Made by a program: the position numbers and the translations under genes. Below, piece by piece: positions 1 to 8,329 of a DNA stretch of 64,000 bases. How positions within the stretch are numbered: the stretch's first letter is position 1; each line of letters starts with the position of its first letter. Origin of the DNA: Pseudomonas sp. A34-9. GTDB lineage: Bacteria; Pseudomonadota; Gammaproteobacteria; Pseudomonadales; Pseudomonadaceae. The DNA lies in assembly GCF_029543085.1 (NCBI RefSeq), contig NZ_CP119967.1, positions 1,824,501 to 1,888,500 on the forward strand. The letters are read 5' to 3'. The notes beneath the pieces were generated by a model. It saw nothing but the letters and a program-made list of their open reading frames with translations. It was not told the DNA's origin and made no database searches.

Positions 1-469
1 CGATGCCGTTCCAGGAAATCACCTTGGCGGTGTTTGCTGCGCCGACCCGGCCGATGCCCCAGCCGATCGAGCCGGAGCCGACGAGGCTTTCCGCGCTGCC
101 CAGCACCAGACGGCCGATCAACAGACTGATCAAGCTGAACATCGGCAGGTTCGGTGTCCACGCCGAAATCAGCATGAACACACCGCTCAAACCACACCCG
201 GCGAGGCCAATCATCACGGCGCGCTTGCTGCCCTGGTTGTCGATGATCTTGCCGGCGTACGGGCGGCTGAGTAGGGTCGCGAGGTATTGCACGCTGATCA
301 CCAGGCCGGCGATCACCGCGCCAAAGCCCAGGTCACTGTGGACATAGCCCGGCAACACCGCGAGCGGAATGCCGATGTTCAGGTAACCGATAAAGGTGAA
401 AAGGACGATGGAAACGACTTGCAGCGTGACCGCCAGGGGGCGCTGGGGTTCTGGCATAGAGGGCGACAT
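1..469 (-). CDS. MFS transporter, N-terminal part (cut by window edge)
   Basis: Read on the minus strand from the ATG at 469, the frame stays open for about 156 codons to the window edge, so only the N-terminal third to half is present. The translation begins [14 protein letters not shown], followed by hydrophobic helices and the MFS loop signature between TM2 and TM3 (a stretch reading [17 protein letters not shown]). It resembles the YhhS/YfcJ-type major facilitator group of inner-membrane drug or metabolite exporters; the substrate cannot be told. A second in-frame ATG at 457 is an alternative start. It is transcribed away from the small genes that follow, with no obvious functional link to them. 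Confidence 0.8.
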   Translation of the reverse strand, partial: MSPSMPEPQRPLAVTLQVVSIVLFTFIGYLNIGIPLAVLPGYVHSDLGFGAVIAGLVISVQYLATLLSRPYAGKIIDNQGSKRAVMIGLAGCGLSGVFMLISAWTPNLPMFSLISLLIGRLVLGSAESLVGSGSIGWGIGRVGAANTAKVISWNGI

Positions 470-571
470 GGGTAACGGTCCACGGGAACGGCAGATTAGA
501 TAGGCTGCTTATGATACCGGCGCGCGCGGATCTGGGGCGGGAAAAGTAAAACTATTTGCTCGGCGGCGGAT

Positions 572-754
572 TCAAGGTTTGTCCGGGGCAACCAATCGTG
601 TGGTGACCAGGGCGGCGAGGGCGTTTTCTTCGCTGCCGAAACGGGCGAGCAGGGCGGCGCGTTTTTCCGGGGAGAGGCGGTTCCAGATCTCGATCATCTT
701 CTCGGTGGCGCCGATCAGTACGGCAGCTTGGCTTTCAGAGAATTCGTCGGTCAT
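572..754 (-). CDS. Small hypothetical protein (60 aa)
   Basis: A 60-residue soluble protein starting MTDEFSESQAAVLIGATEKM. The ATG at 754 is chosen over an upstream in-frame ATG at 805 because the longer form would begin inside the right arm of a 13-bp perfect inverted repeat (776-807). It is predicted to be helical and charged, with a central segment IWNRLSPEKRAALLARFGS; there is no signal peptide or membrane segment. I do not recognise a family with assigned function. It lies behind another small gene (826-957) on the same strand, separated by the inverted repeat. Confidence 0.5.
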   Translation of the reverse strand: MTDEFSESQAAVLIGATEKMIEIWNRLSPEKRAALLARFGSEENALAALVTTRLVAPDKP

Positions 755-775
755 GGCGGGCTCGGGGTTCAGGCA

Positions 776-807
776 GTGTGGAAAGCGCATGTTAGCGCTT
801 TCCACAC
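776..807. terminator. 13-bp perfect inverted repeat between two small genes
   Basis: GTGTGGAAAGCGC (776-788), a 6-nt loop, and its exact complement (795-807). It lies between the stop of the 43-aa gene and the start of the 60-aa gene. There is no U-tract on either side, so it is either a weak terminator/3'-end stabiliser of the upstream small gene or a protein-binding palindrome in front of the downstream one. Confidence 0.45.
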
Positions 808-825
808 GGTCTGTACGACGGGGTC

Positions 826-957
826 TTACTCTTCGTTGTCGGCCGGGCGGCTCTCAACGGCTTCTTTCGGCTCGGCCTGTTGGGCACCGGCTTGTTGCGT
901 GGTCGTCTGCTCAGGTACGTGCAGGCTTGGGAAGGGGAGATTAGGAATCTCGTGCAT
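826..957 (-). CDS. Small hypothetical protein (43 aa)
   Basis: Minus-strand ORF from the ATG at 957 to TAA at 826-828, encoding 43 residues that begin MHEIPNLPFPSLHVPEQ. A strong ribosome-binding site (GAGGAG) sits about 6 nt before the ATG, which is the main reason to call it. The C-terminal half is Gln/Ala/Glu-rich and looks disordered. No family recognised. The sequence ends just before the inverted repeat at 776-807. Confidence 0.5.
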   Translation of the reverse strand: MHEIPNLPFPSLHVPEQTTTQQAGAQQAEPKEAVESRPADNEE

Positions 958-1109
958 GGTTGCGCTCCTCGCTAAGTCTGTTGATAGATCTGGTAGATCC
1001 GCGCTTTTAGAAAGCCTGCGAAGGATACAGCAGGAAAAATGACAATCAGACTTTTAATTCAAATTAATGCGACAGATGGCCGCAGGGGAGGCCCAGACGA
1101 GAGATTGAT

Positions 1110-1210
1110 CATTCCCATGCTCTGCGTGGGAATGCCTCTATAGACGCTCTACGTCCGCTGTTGGGACGCAGAGCGTCCCGAGCTGCATTCCCACGCGGAG
1201 CGTGGGAACG
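1110..1210. repeat. Cluster of three short palindromes (Pseudomonas intergenic repeat)
   Basis: The 960-1343 gap holds no gene. It contains three hairpins: 1110-1134 (CATTCCCA arms), 1163-1179 (GGGACGC-AGA-GCGTCCC) and 1186-1210 (CATTCCCACGC-GGA-GCGTGGGAACG, one mismatch). The first and third are variants of one motif in a pattern I associate with interspersed repeats of fluorescent pseudomonads. No promoter function is visible. Confidence 0.6.
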
Positions 1211-1238
1211 ATCAAACCTGAGGTCAGCGCAAAACAAA

Positions 1239-1323
1239 TGTAGGAGCTGCCGAAGGCTGCGATCTTTTGATTTTGCTTGTAAAAAACAAGATCAAAAGAT
1301 CGCAGCCTTCGGCAGCTCCTACA
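1239..1323. repeat. REP palindrome pair downstream of phhC
   Basis: Two perfectly complementary 33-nt arms (1239-1271 and 1291-1323) with a 19-nt spacer that has its own CTTGT/ACAAG stem. The arms carry the TGTAGGAGCTGCCGAAGGCT motif seen again at 5738, 54376 and 58412. It lies 20 bp after the phhC stop and probably forms the 3' end of the phhABC transcript. Confidence 0.85.
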
Positions 1324-1343
1324 GGGGTATTGCGGTGTTTTGA

Positions 1344-2537
1344 CTATTTGCAGACGTTGGCGATGGCGTCGGCCAGCAGCGCGAGGCGGGTGGCGTCGAT
1401 GCCGGCGACGTTCGCCCGGCCCGAGCTGACCATGTACACGCTGTGATGCTCGCGCAGTTGCTTCACTTGCTCCGGCGACAGGCCGGTGTAAGAGAACATC
1501 CCGCGTTGCACGCCAATGTGCGCAAAACGCTCGCGCAGGCCGTGTGGCTCCAGCGCTTCGACCAGGCCGCTGCGCAACTGCGCAATACGCAGACGCATGG
1601 CTTCCACTTCATCGGCCCAACGGGCTTTCAGCTCGGGATCGGCGAGGATGGTCGCGACCACGGCCGCGCCGTGATCCGGCGGCGTCGACCACAGGTTGCG
1701 GGCGATGTTGGCCAATTGGCTGCGGATGTCGATGAGCTTGTCGGCGGTTTTTGCGCAGACGATCAGCGCACCGGTGCGATCGCGGTACAAGCCAAAGTTC
1801 TTCGAGCAGGAACTGGTGATCAGCAACTCAGGCACTTGCGCCGCGAACAGCCGGGTCGACCACGCATCCTGCTCAAGACCGTCGCCAAAACCCTGGTAGG
1901 CAAAGTCGATCAGCGGCAGCAGATTGCGTCTGCGCACCACGTCGAGCACGCGCTGCCAGTCGTCATGATTCAAGTCGAAACCGGTCGGGTTGTGGCAGCA
2001 CGCGTGCAGCAGCACCACATCACCGTGCGGCACTTCGTTGAGCACGGCGAGCATGGCGTCGACGTCGAGACGGTTGTCACCGCCCACGTAGGGGTAGTGG
2101 CTGACCTTGACCCCGGCCGCCGCGAAAATGGTTTCGTGGATCGGCCAGGTCGGGTTGCTCAACCACACGCCTTTGCCCGGCAGGCACTGAGCGATGAAGT
2201 CAGCGGCCAGACGCAGGGCACCAGTACCGCCCGGGGTCTGGGTGGCGCCGGCACGTTGTTCGGCGATCAGCTTCGAATCGGCGCCGAGCACCAACTCATT
2301 GATGACTTTGCCGAACAGCGGATTGCCGTGACCACCGATGTAGGTCTTGGTGTCCTGGCTTTCGACCAGCCGCGCTTCGGCGATTTTCACCGCTTCCGGG
2401 ACCGGCGTCAGGCCTTGGGCGTCTTTGTAGACGCCAACGCCCAAGTCGAATTTGCGCGGGTTGGTGTCCTGCGCATACGCCTCCATCAAGCCGAGGATCG
2501 GGTCGCCGGGTACCCGGCCGATGGCGTCGAAGTGCAT
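1344..2537 (-). CDS. phhC: Aromatic amino acid aminotransferase PhhC
   Basis: A 397-aa class I (fold type I) PLP-dependent aminotransferase of the AspC/TyrB subgroup. The PLP Schiff-base lysine is K246 in the motif SCSKNFGLYRDRTG, and the cofactor/substrate segment HACCHNPTG is near residues 178-186. As the last gene of phhA-B-C it is expected to transaminate tyrosine made by PhhA to 4-hydroxyphenylpyruvate, feeding the homogentisate pathway. Its ATG overlaps the phhB stop by one base (TAATG), so translation is probably coupled. Length matches the family. Aspartate aminotransferase activity is likely too; the specific role is assigned from operon context. Confidence 0.92.
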   Translation of the reverse strand: MHFDAIGRVPGDPILGLMEAYAQDTNPRKFDLGVGVYKDAQGLTPVPEAVKIAEARLVESQDTKTYIGGHGNPLFGKVINELVLGADSKLIAEQRAGATQTPGGTGALRLAADFIAQCLPGKGVWLSNPTWPIHETIFAAAGVKVSHYPYVGGDNRLDVDAMLAVLNEVPHGDVVLLHACCHNPTGFDLNHDDWQRVLDVVRRRNLLPLIDFAYQGFGDGLEQDAWSTRLFAAQVPELLITSSCSKNFGLYRDRTGALIVCAKTADKLIDIRSQLANIARNLWSTPPDHGAAVVATILADPELKARWADEVEAMRLRIAQLRSGLVEALEPHGLRERFAHIGVQRGMFSYTGLSPEQVKQLREHHSVYMVSSGRANVAGIDATRLALLADAIANVCK

Positions 2538-2893
2538 TACTTGCGTCCTTCTGCAGTCTTGGCCACTTCGTCAGTGCGCGCGGCCATGATGAAGTCGTTG
2601 CGGTGCAGGCCTTTGATCGAGTGGCTCCACCAGGTCACGGTGACTTTGCCCCACTCGGTCAGCAGGCCCGGGTGGTGACCTTCGGCCTCAGAGATCTCGC
2701 CGACAGCGTTGGTGAAGGCCAGTGCGTGTTTGAAGTTCTTGAACAGGAAGACCTTCTCCAGCTGCATGATGCTGTCGCGCACTTCGATGTTCCAGTCAGG
2801 GATCTGCTTGATCAGGATCGGCAGTTCTTCGTCGCTGACTTGTGGCGCATCGGCGCGGCAGGCTTCGCAGTGGGCTTGGTTCAAAGTGGACAT
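2537..2893 (-). CDS. phhB: Pterin-4a-carbinolamine dehydratase PhhB
   Basis: A 118-aa protein with the dehydratase signature [19 protein letters not shown] (paired catalytic histidines at about residues 72-73) and C-terminal [15 protein letters not shown]. It dehydrates the 4a-hydroxytetrahydropterin made in each PhhA turnover so the pterin cofactor can be recycled, and in pseudomonads it also supports phhA expression. The N-terminus carries a CEAC motif. It is cotranscribed with phhA (117-nt gap) and overlaps phhC by one base. Confidence 0.95.
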
Positions 2894-3010
2894 GGTGTAT
2901 TCCTGAAATCGAGTGTGTTTTTTTTATTAAAGCGTTTGAGCCGGCAATGCCGTCACGCTAAATCAAAGTGGCGGCGACTGACAGGCTCAATTGTCAGTAA
3001 AAGTCGCGGT

Positions 3011-3802
3011 TCACGCGGCTTTGGGTTTCGGCGGAAATTTCGGCGCGTGCAGACCCAACTGCATGCCTTGGCGAACCATGGCCATGATGTCTTCATGGGC
3101 CACGTCGAACAGACGCTTGAGGTTCGGCAAGACAAAGTACAGCGGTTGCAGGATGTCGATGCGGTACGGCGTGCGCATGGCTTCGAGCGGGTCGAATGCC
3201 TGATGCTCGGGTTCGTCCGACAGCGAGTAAACGGTTTCTTTTGGCGAAGACAGGATACCGCCGCCGTAGATGCGTTTGCCTTGCGGGGTCTCGACCAGGC
3301 CGAACTCGATGGTCATCCAGTACAGGCGCGCCAGATACACGCGTTCTTCTTTGCTCGCTTGCAGTCCGAGTTTGCCGTAGGTGTGGGTGAATTCGGCGAA
3401 GTACGGATTGGTCAGCAATGGGCAGTGACCAAAGATCTCGTGGAAAATATCCGGTTCTTGCAGGTAGTCCAGCTCTTCGCGGGTGCGGATAAAAGTTGCG
3501 ACTGGAAACTGCTTGCTCGCGAGCAATTCAAAAAAGGTCTGGAAGGGAATCAGTGCCGGCACACGGGCGACCTGCCAACCGGTGGTCTCGCCGAGCACCT
3601 TATTGATCTCGCCCAGTTGCGGAATGCGGTCGTGGGGCAGACCGAGTTTTTCGATACCGTCCAGGTACTCCTGGCACGCACGACCCTCGATCACTTTCAG
3701 CTGGCGAGTGATCAGCGTGTTCCACACCGCGTGTTCTTCGGCGGGGTAGTCGATAAAACCTTGCGCATCGGGCTCGCGGGCCACGTATAGCGTCTGCTTC
3801 AT
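3011..3802 (-). CDS. phhA: Phenylalanine 4-monooxygenase PhhA
   Basis: A 263-aa monomeric-type bacterial phenylalanine hydroxylase that converts L-Phe to L-Tyr using tetrahydropterin, O2 and non-haem Fe(II). The iron ligands are visible: H121 and H126 in HEIFGHCP, and E166 in TIEFGLVE. There is no N-terminal ACT regulatory domain, as expected for the bacterial enzyme; the C-terminus is Lys/Pro-rich (PKFPPKPKAA). The ATG at 3802 is preceded by CAGGAGAG. First gene of phhABC, divergent from phhR, with a TyrR/PhhR-type operator at 3924-3941. Confidence 0.97.
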   Translation of the reverse strand: MKQTLYVAREPDAQGFIDYPAEEHAVWNTLITRQLKVIEGRACQEYLDGIEKLGLPHDRIPQLGEINKVLGETTGWQVARVPALIPFQTFFELLASKQFPVATFIRTREELDYLQEPDIFHEIFGHCPLLTNPYFAEFTHTYGKLGLQASKEERVYLARLYWMTIEFGLVETPQGKRIYGGGILSSPKETVYSLSDEPEHQAFDPLEAMRTPYRIDILQPLYFVLPNLKRLFDVAHEDIMAMVRQGMQLGLHAPKFPPKPKAA

Positions 3803-3923
3803 ACTGCTCTCCTGCTAGGGGAATTCGTTCTTGTTATGTCCAGCGATGGACTCAGAATTACCTGAGAGCGTGTTGATGTGCAGCAGGTTGAAGGGCCTGC
3901 GCGTAGGAAATTTCTCTTTAATT

Positions 3924-3941
3924 CGTAAACTTATCGTTACG
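3924..3941. promoter_or_regulatory. PhhR (TyrR-type) operator
   Basis: CGTAAA-N6-GTTACG matches the TyrR-box pattern TGTAAA-N6-TTTACA in spacing and near-symmetry. It sits in the phhA-phhR divergent region about 120 bp upstream of the phhA start, suitable for activation of phhA by PhhR. The rest of the 3803-4174 gap holds this box and the REP at 4057-4146; I see no further gene. Confidence 0.6.
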
Positions 3942-4056
3942 GTTTCGCGGATATCTCGCGTTTGCGGTGATTCACGGGTTTGAAAAGGCCTGCGGCTGTC
4001 ACATAATCTTGACAACTATCTGCGTGCCTCGACAGAAAAGTCCGGCGCCGTTCCCT

Positions 4057-4146
4057 TGTGGGAGTGAGCCTGCTCGCGATAACGGTGTATCAGTCAGCAT
4101 CAATATTAATTGACCCACCGCTATCGCGAGCAGGCTCACTCCTACA
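4057..4146. repeat. REP palindrome pair upstream of phhR
   Basis: Inverted arms of about 25 nt (4057-4081 and 4121-4146) built on GGAGTGAGCCTGCTCGCGAT. This is a different REP family from the four TGTAGGAGCTGC copies in the window. It ends only 28 nt before the phhR ATG, so any phhR promoter is either upstream of it or very short; the hairpin would lie in the 5' leader. Confidence 0.85.
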
Positions 4147-4174
4147 GGTATTACTGTCTTCACAGGTCATTTAT

Positions 4175-5737
4175 ATGCGCATCAAAGTCCACTGCCAGAA
4201 CCGCATCGGCATCCTGCGCGACATTCTCAACCTGCTTGTCGCTTACGGGATCAACGTGGCGCGCGGCGAGGTCGGTGGCGAGCACGGTAATGCGATCTAC
4301 CTGCACTGCCCGAACCTGATCAATATCCAGTTCCAGGCGCTTCGTCCAAAGTTCGAGGCGATCGCCGGGGTGTTCGGCGTCAAGCGGGTAGGGCTGATGC
4401 CCAGCGAGCGACGGCACATGGAGTTGAACGCGTTGCTCGGCGCTCTGGAGTTTCCGGTGTTGTCGATCGACATGGGCGGCTCGATCGTCGCCGCCAACCG
4501 AGCGGCGGCGCAGTTGCTCGGGGTGCGGGTCGATGAAGTGCCGGGCATTCCGCTGTCGCGTTACGCCGAGGATTTCGACTTGCCGGAACTGGTGCGCGCC
4601 AATAAATCGCGAATCAACGGCATGCGGGTCAAGGTCAAGGGCGACATCTTTCTGGCTGACATCGCGCCACTGCAGTCGGAGCACGACGACAGCGAGGCCA
4701 TGGCCGGCGCGGTGCTGACCTTGCATCGCGCCGACCGTGTTGGCGAGCGCATCTACAACGTGCGCAAGCAGGAGCTGCGTGGCTTCGACAGCATCTTTCA
4801 AAGTTCGAAAGTCATGGCTGCCGTCGTGCGTGAAGCGCGGCGTATGGCCCCGCTGGATGCACCGTTATTAATTGAAGGCGAAACCGGTACTGGCAAGGAA
4901 TTGCTCGCGCGCGCTTGCCACCTCGCCAGCCCGCGCGGACAGTCGCCGCTGATGGCGCTCAACTGCGCAGGCTTGCCGGAGTCGATGGCCGAGACCGAGC
5001 TGTTCGGTTATGGCCCCGGTGCCTTCGAAGGGGCGCGGGCCGAAGGCAAGCTCGGGCTGCTGGAGTTGACGGCGGGCGGTACGCTGTTTCTTGACGGTGT
5101 CGGTGAAATGAGCCCGCGCTTGCAAGTGAAGTTGCTGCGTTTTCTGCAGGATGGTTGCTTCCGTCGCGTCGGCAGCGATGAAGAGGTTTATCTGGATGTG
5201 CGGGTGATCTGCGCCACTCAGGTGGACTTGTCGGAGCTGTGCGCGCGGGGCGAGTTTCGTCAGGATTTGTACCACCGATTGAACGTGCTCTCCCTACACA
5301 TTCCGCCGCTGCGCGAATGCCTCGACGGGTTGACCCCACTGGTCGAGCATTTCCTTGATCAGGCCAGTCGGCAGATCGGCTGTTCGCTGCCGAAACTGGC
5401 GCCGGCGGCGATGGACCGGCTCAGTCATTACCATTGGCCGGGCAACGTGCGACAACTGGAGAACGTGCTCTTCCAGGCGGTTTCACTGTGCGATGGCGGT
5501 ACGGTGAAAGCTGAACATATTCGTCTGCCGGATTATGGTGTGCGTCAGCCGCTTGGCGATTTCTCGCTGGAAGGTGGGCTGGATGAAATTGTCGGGCGCT
5601 TCGAGAAAGCCGTGCTGGAGCGCCTGTATTCCGAGCATCCGAGCAGTCGGCAACTGGGCAAGCGGTTGGGCGTTTCGCATACGACGATTGCCAATAAGCT
5701 CCGCGAATACGAAGTGGGCAAAGAGCCTGAAGCCTAA
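4175..5737 (+). CDS. phhR: Aromatic amino acid-responsive activator PhhR (TyrR family)
   Basis: A 520-aa TyrR-like regulator: N-terminal ACT domain (1-70) that senses aromatic amino acids, PAS domain (about 80-190), AAA+ domain (about 205-430, Walker A GETGTGKE, Walker B-like GGTLFLDGVGEM) and a C-terminal HTH (RQLGKRLGVSHTTIANKL). The sigma-54-contact loop normally reading GAFTGA is GAFEGA, so like TyrR it probably activates sigma-70 promoters. The ATG at 4175 is chosen because the ACT domain begins there (MRIKVHCQNRIG); the longer in-frame reading from 4058 would run through the REP. It activates phhABC and is transcribed divergently from it. Confidence 0.95.
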   Translation: MRIKVHCQNRIGILRDILNLLVAYGINVARGEVGGEHGNAIYLHCPNLINIQFQALRPKFEAIAGVFGVKRVGLMPSERRHMELNALLGALEFPVLSIDMGGSIVAANRAAAQLLGVRVDEVPGIPLSRYAEDFDLPELVRANKSRINGMRVKVKGDIFLADIAPLQSEHDDSEAMAGAVLTLHRADRVGERIYNVRKQELRGFDSIFQSSKVMAAVVREARRMAPLDAPLLIEGETGTGKELLARACHLASPRGQSPLMALNCAGLPESMAETELFGYGPGAFEGARAEGKLGLLELTAGGTLFLDGVGEMSPRLQVKLLRFLQDGCFRRVGSDEEVYLDVRVICATQVDLSELCARGEFRQDLYHRLNVLSLHIPPLRECLDGLTPLVEHFLDQASRQIGCSLPKLAPAAMDRLSHYHWPGNVRQLENVLFQAVSLCDGGTVKAEHIRLPDYGVRQPLGDFSLEGGLDEIVGRFEKAVLERLYSEHPSSRQLGKRLGVSHTTIANKLREYEVGKEPEA

Positions 5738-5822
5738 GATCAAAAGATCGCAGCCTTCGGCAGCTCCTACAGTTGGAATGCGGATTCCTGTAGGAGCTGC
5801 GGCACGCTGCGATCTTTTGATC
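5738..5822. repeat. REP palindrome pair after phhR
   Basis: Arms 5738-5771 and 5789-5822 begin one base after the phhR stop. The outer sequences are complementary, but the inner mini-stems differ: GCCTTCGGC in one arm and GCGGCACGC in the other, each still self-pairing. It separates phhR from the flg operon. A further 5-bp hairpin (GCCGC-GAA-GCGGC) follows at 5827-5839. Confidence 0.85.
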
Positions 5823-5937
5823 TATTGCCGCGAAGCGGCATAACACCGCCGGTTTTTCGACTTCGATACATTTCCACAATCCCCGCAAAACCTTCCAAGT
5901 CCTTTGTTTACCGGGCCTTTGGCCGTCAGGAAAAAGT

Positions 5938-5953
5938 TGGTCTGCAAATTGCT
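5938..5953 (+). promoter_or_regulatory. Sigma-54 promoter of the flgF operon
   Basis: TGGTCTG-N4-TTGCT with the invariant GG (5939-5940) and GC (5951-5952) exactly 10 nt apart, 57 nt before the flgF start. It fits the RpoN consensus TGGCACG-N4-TTGCW at most positions and suits FleQ/RpoN control of flgFGHIJKL. Confidence 0.65.
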
Positions 5954-6009
5954 TATGGCTCAGCAGTACAGCGGTGGGCGGCAAACGTCCGGCATGCAGA
6001 GGAAAGAGT

Positions 6010-6750
6010 GTGGACAAGTACCTTTATGTGGCAATGACCGGCGCCAGCCAGAACGCACTGGCGCAGAAGGCTCATGCCAACAACCTGGCGAACATCTCCA
6101 CCAACGGTTTTCAGCGCGACCTGGAGCAGGCGCGTTCGATGCCGGTGTTCGGTGACAGCTTTCCGGCGCGTGCGTTTGCCCTGAGCGAACGGCCCGCCAC
6201 CGATTTCACCCCGGGCTCGCTGGTGCAGACCGGTCGTGACCTCGACGTCGCGGTCACCGGTAACGGTTTCATTGCCGTGCAGAACCCTAACGGCGGCGAA
6301 AGCTACGTGCGCACCGGCAGCCTCAACGTTGACGCCCTCGGCGTTCTGCGTGCCGGCAACGGCATGCCGGTGATGGGCAATGGCGGTCCGATCGCCGTGC
6401 CGCCCGAGCAGCAGATCGAAGTCGGTGAAGACGGCACCATCAGCATTCGTGCGATGGGCGAAGGCCCGCGCGTCATGGCGGAAGTCGACCGCATCAAGCT
6501 GGTCAACCCGGACATCAAGAACATGAACAAGGGCCTTGACGGCTCGATCTACACCAAGGACGGCCAGCCTGCGCCGGCCGACGCCAACGTCAAACTGGTG
6601 TCGGGTTTCCTGGAGTCGAGCAACGTCAACGCCGTTGAAGAGATGACCTCGGTGCTGGCATTGGCCAAGCAGTTCGAGTTGCACGTCAAGATGATGAACA
6701 CCGCCAAAGACGACGACCAGGCCATGGCTCGGGTCTTGCAGATCAGCTAA
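6010..6750 (+). CDS. flgF: Flagellar basal-body rod protein FlgF
   Basis: A 246-aa proximal rod protein of the axial family. The conserved N-terminal heptad-rich segment with ANNLANISTNGFQRD is at about 20-38, and the C-terminal axial helix ends MMNTAKDDDQAMARVLQIS. The start is the GTG at 6010 (reading VDKYLYVAMTG), preceded by GAGGAAAG; an ATG at 5974 in frame would add 12 residues with no axial homology. First gene of flgF-G-H-I-J-K-L and served by the sigma-54 element at 5938. flgBCDE are not in this window. Confidence 0.95.
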   Translation: MDKYLYVAMTGASQNALAQKAHANNLANISTNGFQRDLEQARSMPVFGDSFPARAFALSERPATDFTPGSLVQTGRDLDVAVTGNGFIAVQNPNGGESYVRTGSLNVDALGVLRAGNGMPVMGNGGPIAVPPEQQIEVGEDGTISIRAMGEGPRVMAEVDRIKLVNPDIKNMNKGLDGSIYTKDGQPAPADANVKLVSGFLESSNVNAVEEMTSVLALAKQFELHVKMMNTAKDDDQAMARVLQIS

Positions 6751-6795
6751 TTATCAGAACGTCGCGCCGAAAAACAGGCGCACGAGGAGAATCGA

Positions 6796-7581
6796 ATGCT
6801 TCCGGCTCTATGGGTTGCCAAAACCGGTCTGTCCGCCCAGGACACCAACCTGACCACCATTTCCAACAACCTGGCGAACGTGTCGACCACGGGTTTCAAA
6901 CGTGACCGCGCCGAGTTCCAGGACCTGCTGTATCAGATCAAGCGTCAGCCAGGCGCCCAGTCGACTCAGGACAGCGAACTGCCGTCGGGTCTGCAAGTGG
7001 GTACCGGTGTGCGCATCGTCGGCACCCAGAAAAACTTCACCGCCGGCAGCCTGCAAACCACCGAGCAGCCGCTGGACATGGCCATCGACGGTCGCGGTTT
7101 CTTCCAGATTCTGCAGCCGGACGGCACCACGTCCTACACCCGTGACGGTACTTTCCACCTCGACTCCAACGGCCAGATCGTCAACGCCAGCGGTTTCGCC
7201 CTGGAACCGGCCATCGTCATTCCGAACGATGCTCAGACCTTTACCGTTGGCCGTGACGGCACCGTTTCCGTTTCCATCGCCGGTAACCCGGCTGCTCAGG
7301 TGATCGGCAACCTGCAAACCGCCGACTTCATCAACCCGGCCGGTCTGCAAGCCGTGGGCAACAACCTGTTCCTGGAAACCGCCGCTTCCGGCGCGCCGCA
7401 AGTCGGCACCCCGGGCCTGAACGGTTTCGGCACCACGCTGCAGAACACCCTGGAAACCTCCAACGTCAGCACCGTTGAAGAGATGGTCAACATGATCACC
7501 ACTCAGCGCGCTTACGAGATGAACTCCAAGGTGATCTCCACCGCCGACCAGATGCTCTCGTTCGTAACGCAGAATCTGTAA
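6796..7581 (+). CDS. flgG: Flagellar distal rod protein FlgG
   Basis: A 261-aa distal rod protein of the usual family length. It shows the N-terminal axial motif TISNNLANVSTTGFKRDRAEFQDLL in two adjacent pieces (about residues 21-45), a central TSYTRDGTFHLDSNG beta region and the C-terminal MITTQRAYEMNSKVI. It assembles the drive-shaft section of the rod beneath the hook. GAGGAGAATCGA precedes the ATG. It follows flgF by 45 bp in the same operon. Confidence 0.97.
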   Translation: MLPALWVAKTGLSAQDTNLTTISNNLANVSTTGFKRDRAEFQDLLYQIKRQPGAQSTQDSELPSGLQVGTGVRIVGTQKNFTAGSLQTTEQPLDMAIDGRGFFQILQPDGTTSYTRDGTFHLDSNGQIVNASGFALEPAIVIPNDAQTFTVGRDGTVSVSIAGNPAAQVIGNLQTADFINPAGLQAVGNNLFLETAASGAPQVGTPGLNGFGTTLQNTLETSNVSTVEEMVNMITTQRAYEMNSKVISTADQMLSFVTQNL

Positions 7582-7633
7582 TCAAGTCTATGAGGCGGCC
7601 ATGAGGTCGCCTGCAACACCGTGAGGTAGGGTC

Positions 7634-8329
7634 ATGAATCGCTTCGTATCTGTTCTGGCATTGAGTGGAGTCGTCTCGCTCGCGGGCTGCGTCGCCCCGA
7701 CGCCCAAGCCCAATGACCCTTACTACGCCCCGGTGTTGCCGCGCACGCCGCTGCCGGCTGCGGCCAATAACGGCTCGATCTATCAGGCCGGTTTCGAACA
7801 GAACCTGTACAGCGACCGCAAGGCGTTCCGGGTCGGTGACATCATCACCATCACCCTGAACGAGAAGACCCAGGCGAGCAAAAACGCCAACTCGCAAGTG
7901 GCCAAGAACAGCAAGACCGGCATCGGCCTGACCTCGCTGTTCGGCGGCAGCGGTACCACCAACAATCCGTTGGGCGGTAACGATTTGAGCCTGGACGTCG
8001 GCTACAGCGGCGACCGCGCGACCAAGGGCGACAGCAAGGCGGCGCAGGGCAACACCCTGACCGGCTCGATCACCGTGACCGTGGCCGACGTTTTGCCTAA
8101 CGGCATCATTGCCGTACGCGGCGAGAAGTGGATGACCCTCAACACCGGCGATGAGCTGGTGAGGATTGCCGGTCTGGTGCGTGCCGATGACATCGCCACT
8201 GACAACACCGTGTCGTCGACCCGTGTCGCCGATGCACGCATCACCTACTCGGGCACCGGTTCGTTTGCCGATGCGAGTCAGCCAGGCTGGTTCGACCGTT
8301 TCTTCCTCAGCCCGCTGTTCCCTTTCTAG
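7634..8329 (+). CDS. flgH: Flagellar L-ring lipoprotein FlgH
   Basis: A 231-aa outer-membrane lipoprotein. The lipobox LAGC places the acylated cysteine at C19 after a short hydrophobic signal. The conserved core [20 protein letters not shown] and the C-terminal [18 protein letters not shown] are present. It forms the L-ring around the rod together with FlgI's P-ring. The stop at 8327-8329 abuts the flgI GTG start. Confidence 0.97.
   Translation: MNRFVSVLALSGVVSLAGCVAPTPKPNDPYYAPVLPRTPLPAAANNGSIYQAGFEQNLYSDRKAFRVGDIITITLNEKTQASKNANSQVAKNSKTGIGLTSLFGGSGTTNNPLGGNDLSLDVGYSGDRATKGDSKAAQGNTLTGSITVTVADVLPNGIIAVRGEKWMTLNTGDELVRIAGLVRADDIATDNTVSSTRVADARITYSGTGSFADASQPGWFDRFFLSPLFPF

Noticed and set aside
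4058..4174. N-terminal extension of PhhR (in-frame ATG at 4058)
   Set aside because: The extra 39 codons run through a REP palindrome, and the ACT domain begins at the 4175 ATG.
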